Below, piece by piece: positions 59,206 to 64,000 of a DNA stretch of 64,000 nt (positions are counted from its first letter, which is position 1; each line of letters begins with the position of its first letter). The DNA lies in contig NZ_BIFH01000028.1 of NCBI RefSeq assembly GCF_003967355.1, positions 124,001 to 188,000 of the forward strand. Reading direction: 5' to 3'. Origin of the DNA: Embleya hyalina (GTDB lineage: Bacteria; Actinomycetota; Actinomycetes; Streptomycetales; Streptomycetaceae). The translations under genes and the position numbers were made by a program. Under the pieces are notes generated by a model that ran no database searches, had not been told where the DNA came from, and worked only from the letters and a program-made list of their open reading frames with translations.

Positions 59206-62200
59206 TCACCGGGTGCGGGCGGAGAGCAGTTCGTCGGCTTCGCGCTGCAGGTCGTCGCGCGTGCCGATCTCGGCGGGCGGTATGGCGTCGGGCAGTTCGT
59301 CCTCGATCAGCCGCAGCCGGTCGTCGAACCACCCGCGCACGGCCCAGGCCAGTTGCAGGACACCGCTCAGGACGATCAGCAGGGCCAGGCCCCGTCCCGG
59401 GCCCTCGGATTCGAGCAGTGGTTGGACGAACCGTTCGGCCAGGGGCCCGACCACGAGGTAGCCCAGCGGCATCGTCAGCATCATCAGGGTGATGAACAGG
59501 GAAAGGACACGGCCCTGCAGTTCGAACCCGACCTTGCTCTGCACGATCGCGATCCAATGGCCTTCGGCGAGGGATTCGCCGAACCCCACGAGGAACATCC
59601 CGGCGACGATCAGGGCCGGGACGGTGGAGATCCCGACCAGGATCATCGCGAAACTGCCGATGCCCATCGCGATGAGCATGCCGTGACTGCGCCGGGCGGT
59701 ACCGCCCCACAGGCCCATCAGGACGCTGCCGACGATCCCGCCGACACCGCCGGCGCCCAGCGCCAGACCCAACACCGAATCCGACTGCTCGGCCAGCAAC
59801 ATCGGCGTGATGACGGCGAAACCCAGGGTGTAGAAGACGTGGTCGACGACGAAGAACCGAAGTGCCGCGCGCAGGCCGGGCCGACGGGTGATGTAGCGCC
59901 AGCCGTTGCGGATCTCCGCGCCGAAGGTCTCCTCGCGTACCCGGAACATGAGGTTCGGGAAGCGCACGAGAAGCAGTGTGAGCGCCCCGATCGCGAAGGT
60001 GCCCGTGTCGACGAGGAGCACGCCGTCGATGCCGATCGGGTCGATCAGCGCGGCACCGAGCATGGGTGAGAACACCAGCCCGACGCCGACGCCGAGTTGC
60101 CCGATCCCGGCGGCGTGGCCGAGGTAGCGCTTGGGCACGAGCTGCGCGACCGCCGCGAGGTAGGCCGGTCGTTGGAACGCCCCGGCCACCGACGTCACCG
60201 ACACCACCAGGTAGACGTGCCACAGGTACAGGCCGTCGCCGTGCATCAGGACGACCAGGGCCGCCATCGAGAGCCCGGCGGTGGTGTCGCTCGCCAGCAT
60301 CACCTTGCGGCGATCCCACCGGTCGGCGACGGCCCCGGCGACCGGCCCCACGAGGATGCCGGGGAGCAGCCCGATCGCGCTCACCACCGCGAAGGAGGTG
60401 AGCGAGCCGGTGCGGTCGAGCACCCAGATGCTCAGCACCAGTGTGCTCAGCCCGCTGCCCATCATCGACAGGAGTTGGCCCAGCGCGACCAGCGCGAACT
60501 TCCGCAGATCGGGCGCGGTCCCCGCGGTCGGGCCGGATACCTCGGCGGGGAACCGCACGGTCGGCGATGTGGACGGCCGCACGGTCGACTCGGTGTTCGG
60601 CGAGTCCGTCGACCGCCGCGCGCCGGAGTCGACCCCGGCCACCAAAGCCTCCGCGAGCGGTACCGCATGGCTCTTGAGGAAGAAGTGCCCCGCACGCGGC
60701 AGCACCACCAGACCCAGGTCGCCCTCGGTGAAGTGCCGCCATTCCCGGTGGCGTTCCTGATAGTGCTCGGTGACCCGGTCCCGGGCGCCGACGACCGTGA
60801 TCACCGGAGCCCGCAGCGGACGGTACGTCCGCCGGTACGCGGCCGTGAAGTACTCCTCGGCGTCGCGCGCGTCGTGCCGGACGTTGCGGAGTACGAAGGC
60901 CTCCTGCTCGTCGTCGTCGAGGTCGGTGAAACCGCCGCGCGCGCGGAGGTAGGCCAGGTATTCACGATCGGACGTGAAACGATCCACCGGCACGTGCCGG
61001 TAGATCCAGTCGAAGAACCGTCCCGGCAGCCGGGCGGTCGGGAATCCCGCCCCGAGCGCGACCCCGGCCAGCACTACGCCCGCCGCCTCGGCGCGCCGTG
61101 CCACCTCCACCGTGAGTGCGACGCCGAGGCAGTGTCCGTACAGCAGGACCGGGCCCTCGATCTCCCGCATTTCGTCGACGATGCGATCGGAGACGACGGC
61201 GATCGGCTCCAGCTCCTCGTCCGGCCTGGACCGGTCGTGGCCCGGCAACTCCACCGCCATCAGCGCCCAGTTCGCCGGAAGCGCGTCGGCGAGCGGCTGA
61301 TAGGCGACGGCGCTGCCCCCGGAGTAGGGCACCGCGACGACGGTGTGCCCGCCGGTCGCCGGTTCGGCGTCCGTGGCGGTGAGCCGTTGCAGCAGCCGCT
61401 GTTCGGCCGGGTCCGCCTCCGACCGCGCGTCGAGATGCGCGGCCAGGCGGCGGATGGTGGCGTAGCGGTAGAACTCGACCAGACTGGGCGCCGGTTCGAC
61501 GCGCCGGACGACCCGCAGGGCCGAGAAGGAATCGCCGCCGAGGTCGAAGAAGCCGTCGTCGATACCGGGTTCGGGAATCCCGAGAACCTCCGCCCAGATC
61601 GCCGCGATCCGCTTCTCGGTATCGGTCCGCGCGAGCGTCACGGCGGACTCGGGCCCGGCGCCGGTCGGGGCGGGCAGTGCGCGCCGGTCCAGTTTCCCGT
61701 TCGGCGTCGACGGAAGCGCGGGCAGCGTGACGATCCGGGTGGGAACCATGTGCGCGGGCAGACCCGCGGCGAGTGTCTCGCGGTAGGCGGCCTCGTCGGC
61801 GTCCACCCCGTCGCGGGTCACCACGTAGCCGACGAGCCGACCGATGCCGCCGGGCGACGCGTGCACGGCCACGGCGCAGGCCGCCACCTGCTCCAGCGTG
61901 CCGAGCCGGGCCTCGATCTCGCCGAGCTCGATCCGGTACCCGTTGATCTTGACCTGGTCGTCGAGCCTGCCGAGGAAGTCGACCGTGCCGTCGAGGTGGA
62001 ACCGGGCCGAGTCGCCGGTGCGGTACATCCGGGCGCCGGGCGCGGCGACGAACGGATCCGACACGAATCGCTCGGCGGTCAGTTCGGGCCGGTCGTGGTA
62101 GCCGGGTACGACGCCGAGCCCACCCAGATACAACTCGCCGACCACGCCCGCGGGAACCGGGCGGCGGTGCGCGTCGAGGACGTAGACCCGGTTGTTCGGG

Positions 62201-64000
62201 AAGGGCCGTCCGATCGGCAACGGCGCGTCGTCGGCGAGGTGTTCGACCGAACCCTCGAAGAGCACGTTGTCGACGGTGGCCTCGGTGACGCCGTACGAAT
62301 TGACGACGCGGTTGCCCGGCCCGACGAGGCGTCTCGCCAGCGCGTACTCCTTGACGTGCCACTTCTCGCCACCGCCGATCAGCAGGCGGACGAACGACAG
62401 GTCCGTCCCGCCGCGTTCGGTGTGGTCGAGGAGCGCGCGCAGCACCGCGGGTACGAGTTCGGTGCAGGCGACGTGCTCGGACTTCATCAGCGCGTGGAGA
62501 TCGGCCGGGTCGAGCAGGGTCTCGCGCGGGGCGACCACCAGTCGACCGCCGCTGAGATGGGCCCGGAGCGTCTCGCCCACGAACATGTCGAAGGAGAAGC
62601 TGGCCGCCTGCAGGTAGGTCCACTCCGGCCGCAGCCGGTACGCCTGCCGCCACATGCCGGCGGCGTGCACGAGGTTGCCGTGGGTGACCACGACTCCCTT
62701 GGGCCGGCCGGTGGATCCCGAGGTGTAGATGACATAGGCGGGATCGTCGGCCGAGTTGCACAGGGGTGGATCGCCGTCGTCCTCGGGTAGCCCCTCGAGA
62801 AGCGCCTCGGGCAGCCCTTCGGCGAGGTAGTCCCGATCGACCACGACCGTCGCCCCGCTGTCGGCCAGCATGTACTCCAGCCGGTCGCTCGGGTACGCCG
62901 GATCCAACGGCACGTAGGCGCCGCCCGACTTGAGCACCGCCCACATCGCGGTGAAGAGTTCGACGCCGCGATCCAGGTTGATCGCCACCCGGTCGCCCGG
63001 CCGAACCCCCTCCCGACGCAGTCTCCGAGCGAGCCGATTCGCCCGACGGTTCAGGTCCCCGTAGCCCAGGGTGTCGCCGCCGACCGTGAGCGCGGGCGCG
63101 TCGGGCGTGGCCGCGGCGTGGCGTTCGAACAGCTGGTGTACGGCGGTGGCATCCGGTATCGGGGCGACGATGTCGTTCCAGTCGTCCACGATGCGGCGCT
63201 GCTCGTCGTCGGTGAGCATCGGCAGCCGGGTGACCGGCGTGCGCGCCCCGTCGCCCACCGCGCCGCCCCCGGTCTCACCGATCGCCGCGTCGAGCAGCGT
63301 CAGCAAGTGGTCCACGACGGCCTCGACGCGTGCGCCGTCGAAGAGTTCGGCGGCATAGTCCGCGTTCAGCACCGCGCCGTCGGCGGGAAAGTCGATCCCG
63401 ATCGCGAGGTCGACCATGGTCGCGGCCGGAGCCAACTCGCCTGCGTAACACAGGAGTTCGTCATTCGTTGGCGGCGTGTTGTGCACGGTCAGCAGCACCG
63501 GGCTCAGTCGCTTGGCCGCGCCGGGCCGCGCCAACGCGTCCACCAGATCCGGCAGCGCGAGCCGCCCGTGGTCGAGGTCGCGCAAAACCGCGTCCCGTAC
63601 CCGTGCGACGAGTTCGGCGAACGACGGATCGCCGGACACATCGCCGCGCAGCGGCAGCACGTTCAACGCGGGCCCGATCAACGAGGCCGACTCGGCGGTC
63701 GACCGCCCGGCGACCGGTGCGAGCACGGTGACGTCGGTGCGCCCGGTGTACCGGTGCAGCACGACCTGGAGCCCGGCCAAAACCACCATGAACAGGCTCG
63801 CCCGCTGTTCGCCGGCGTAGGTACGCAGCCGGTCCAGCAGGTCGGGATCGAGGGGACGGCTGATGCGGGCGGCGGCGTACGAGGGCGCGGCCGGGCGCGG
63901 GCGGTCGGTGGGCAGTTCCGCGTCGAGGTCGGCGCCGTCGAACCGCTGCCGCCAGTACGAGACGAGTGCCGCGTCGCCCTTCGCGTCGGCGGCACGTGCG
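59206..64000 (-). CDS. NRPS C-A-PCP-TE fused to an MFS transporter (5' end beyond window)
   Basis: The frame is open to the right edge, so the gene begins outside and the C domain is incomplete (RASLFMVVLAGLQVVLHRYTG visible). The A domain (about 63150-61700) has YIYTSGSTGRPKG-type core motifs and NGYRIE; its binding-pocket residues read by eye are D-M-G-E-I-G-S-V-D, close to the ornithine code. PCP (61640-61430) has LGGDSFSA. TE (61350-60640) has GHCLG, a Cys (complement of 61129-61131) where Ser is usual, plus VGARDRVT and RAGHFF for Asp and His. After a Ser/Thr/Pro linker comes a 12-helix MFS domain (60560-59260; GPVAGAVADRWDRRK) of EntS-like type. Biosynthesis, release and export are thus on one polypeptide. 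Confidence 0.9.
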   Translation of the reverse strand, partial: ARAADAKGDAALVSYWRQRFDGADLDAELPTDRPRPAAPSYAAARISRPLDPDLLDRLRTYAGEQRASLFMVVLAGLQVVLHRYTGRTDVTVLAPVAGRSTAESASLIGPALNVLPLRGDVSGDPSFAELVARVRDAVLRDLDHGRLALPDLVDALARPGAAKRLSPVLLTVHNTPPTNDELLCYAGELAPAATMVDLAIGIDFPADGAVLNADYAAELFDGARVEAVVDHLLTLLDAAIGETGGGAVGDGARTPVTRLPMLTDDEQRRIVDDWNDIVAPIPDATAVHQLFERHAAATPDAPALTVGGDTLGYGDLNRRANRLARRLRREGVRPGDRVAINLDRGVELFTAMWAVLKSGGAYVPLDPAYPSDRLEYMLADSGATVVVDRDYLAEGLPEALLEGLPEDDGDPPLCNSADDPAYVIYTSGSTGRPKGVVVTHGNLVHAAGMWRQAYRLRPEWTYLQAASFSFDMFVGETLRAHLSGGRLVVAPRETLLDPADLHALMKSEHVACTELVPAVLRALLDHTERGGTDLSFVRLLIGGGEKWHVKEYALARRLVGPGNRVVNSYGVTEATVDNVLFEGSVEHLADDAPLPIGRPFPNNRVYVLDAHRRPVPAGVVGELYLGGLGVVPGYHDRPELTAERFVSDPFVAAPGARMYRTGDSARFHLDGTVDFLGRLDDQVKINGYRIELGEIEARLGTLEQVAACAVAVHASPGGIGRLVGYVVTRDGVDADEAAYRETLAAGLPAHMVPTRIVTLPALPSTPNGKLDRRALPAPTGAGPESAVTLARTDTEKRIAAIWAEVLGIPEPGIDDGFFDLGGDSFSALRVVRRVEPAPSLVEFYRYATIRRLAAHLDARSEADPAEQRLLQRLTATDAEPATGGHTVVAVPYSGGSAVAYQPLADALPANWALMAVELPGHDRSRPDEELEPIAVVSDRIVDEMREIEGPVLLYGHCLGVALTVEVARRAEAAGVVLAGVALGAGFPTARLPGRFFDWIYRHVPVDRFTSDREYLAYLRARGGFTDLDDDEQEAFVLRNVRHDARDAEEYFTAAYRRTYRPLRAPVITVVGARDRVTEHYQERHREWRHFTEGDLGLVVLPRAGHFFLKSHAVPLAEALVAGVDSGARRSTDSPNTESTVRPSTSPTVRFPAEVSGPTAGTAPDLRKFALVALGQLLSMMGSGLSTLVLSIWVLDRTGSLTSFAVVSAIGLLPGILVGPVAGAVADRWDRRKVMLASDTTAGLSMAALVVLMHGDGLYLWHVYLVVSVTSVAGAFQRPAYLAAVAQLVPKRYLGHAAGIGQLGVGVGLVFSPMLGAALIDPIGIDGVLLVDTGTFAIGALTLLLVRFPNLMFRVREETFGAEIRNGWRYITRRPGLRAALRFFVVDHVFYTLGFAVITPMLLAEQSDSVLGLALGAGGVGGIVGSVLMGLWGGTARRSHGMLIAMGIGSFAMILVGISTVPALIVAGMFLVGFGESLAEGHWIAIVQSKVGFELQGRVLSLFITLMMLTMPLGYLVVGPLAERFVQPLLESEGPGRGLALLIVLSGVLQLAWAVRGWFDDRLRLIEDELPDAIPPAEIGTRDDLQREADELLSARTR

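Overview
The window is very GC-rich actinomycete DNA. GTG and TTG starts, SARP and PucR regulators, in-frame TTA codons in a pathway regulator, an ECF sigma factor, and LAxTG-type and ricin-lectin secreted proteins all fit a Streptomyces-like organism. Genus and species cannot be read from the window itself. About 53 kb belong to one type I polyketide cluster that runs off the left edge. The right 10 kb holds housekeeping or accessory genes and the end of a separate NRPS locus that runs off the right edge.

Layout: (1) 1-3954, a five-gene methoxymalonyl-ACP cassette of fkbK-G-J-I-H type, with the first gene cut by the window edge. (2) 4009-6033, a SARP-family activator lacking the C-terminal part of large AfsR-like proteins. 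(3) 6041-26449, two PKS genes, a class III aminotransferase fused to an acyl-ACP-reductase-like domain, and an MFS exporter. (4) 26716-27918, a flavin monooxygenase of the acyl-CoA dehydrogenase fold. (5) 28174-42450, a KSQ loading module plus module PKS, then a one-module PKS. (6) On the minus strand, 50364-42533, a PucR-type regulator translationally coupled to the terminal PKS module, which ends in a thioester reductase (TR) domain. (7) A membrane O-acyltransferase and its leader ORF (minus), then a free-standing acyltransferase (AT) gene (plus, 52390-53712). (8) 53812-58192, an ECF sigma factor with partner, surface and secreted proteins. (9) 58282-64000, a fold-type II PLP enzyme and an NRPS reading C-A-PCP-TE fused to a 12-helix MFS transporter.

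The PKS reads as loading (KSQ-AT-ACP) plus six modules. The most natural order is 28174 (load, M1), 37000 (M2), 6041 (M3), 12456 (M4, M5), 48976 (M6-TR). M5 has a shrunken AT whose GHSxGE site reads GTGVGE, and a KR whose catalytic Tyr is Phe. The remaining cis ATs carry malonyl (HAFH) or methylmalonyl (YASH) signatures. The cluster also has an orphan AT with an unusual FAAH motif that looks excised from a module, and a methoxymalonyl-ACP cassette.

Working model (inference): the orphan AT loads methoxymalonyl onto M5 in trans. The dead KR then leaves a ketone at C5, TR releases a C1 aldehyde, and the aminotransferase makes a C1 amine that can close on C5. The product would be a methoxylated six-membered cyclic imine (piperideine or pyridine type alkaloid) with a polyene-like tail, later oxidised and acylated.
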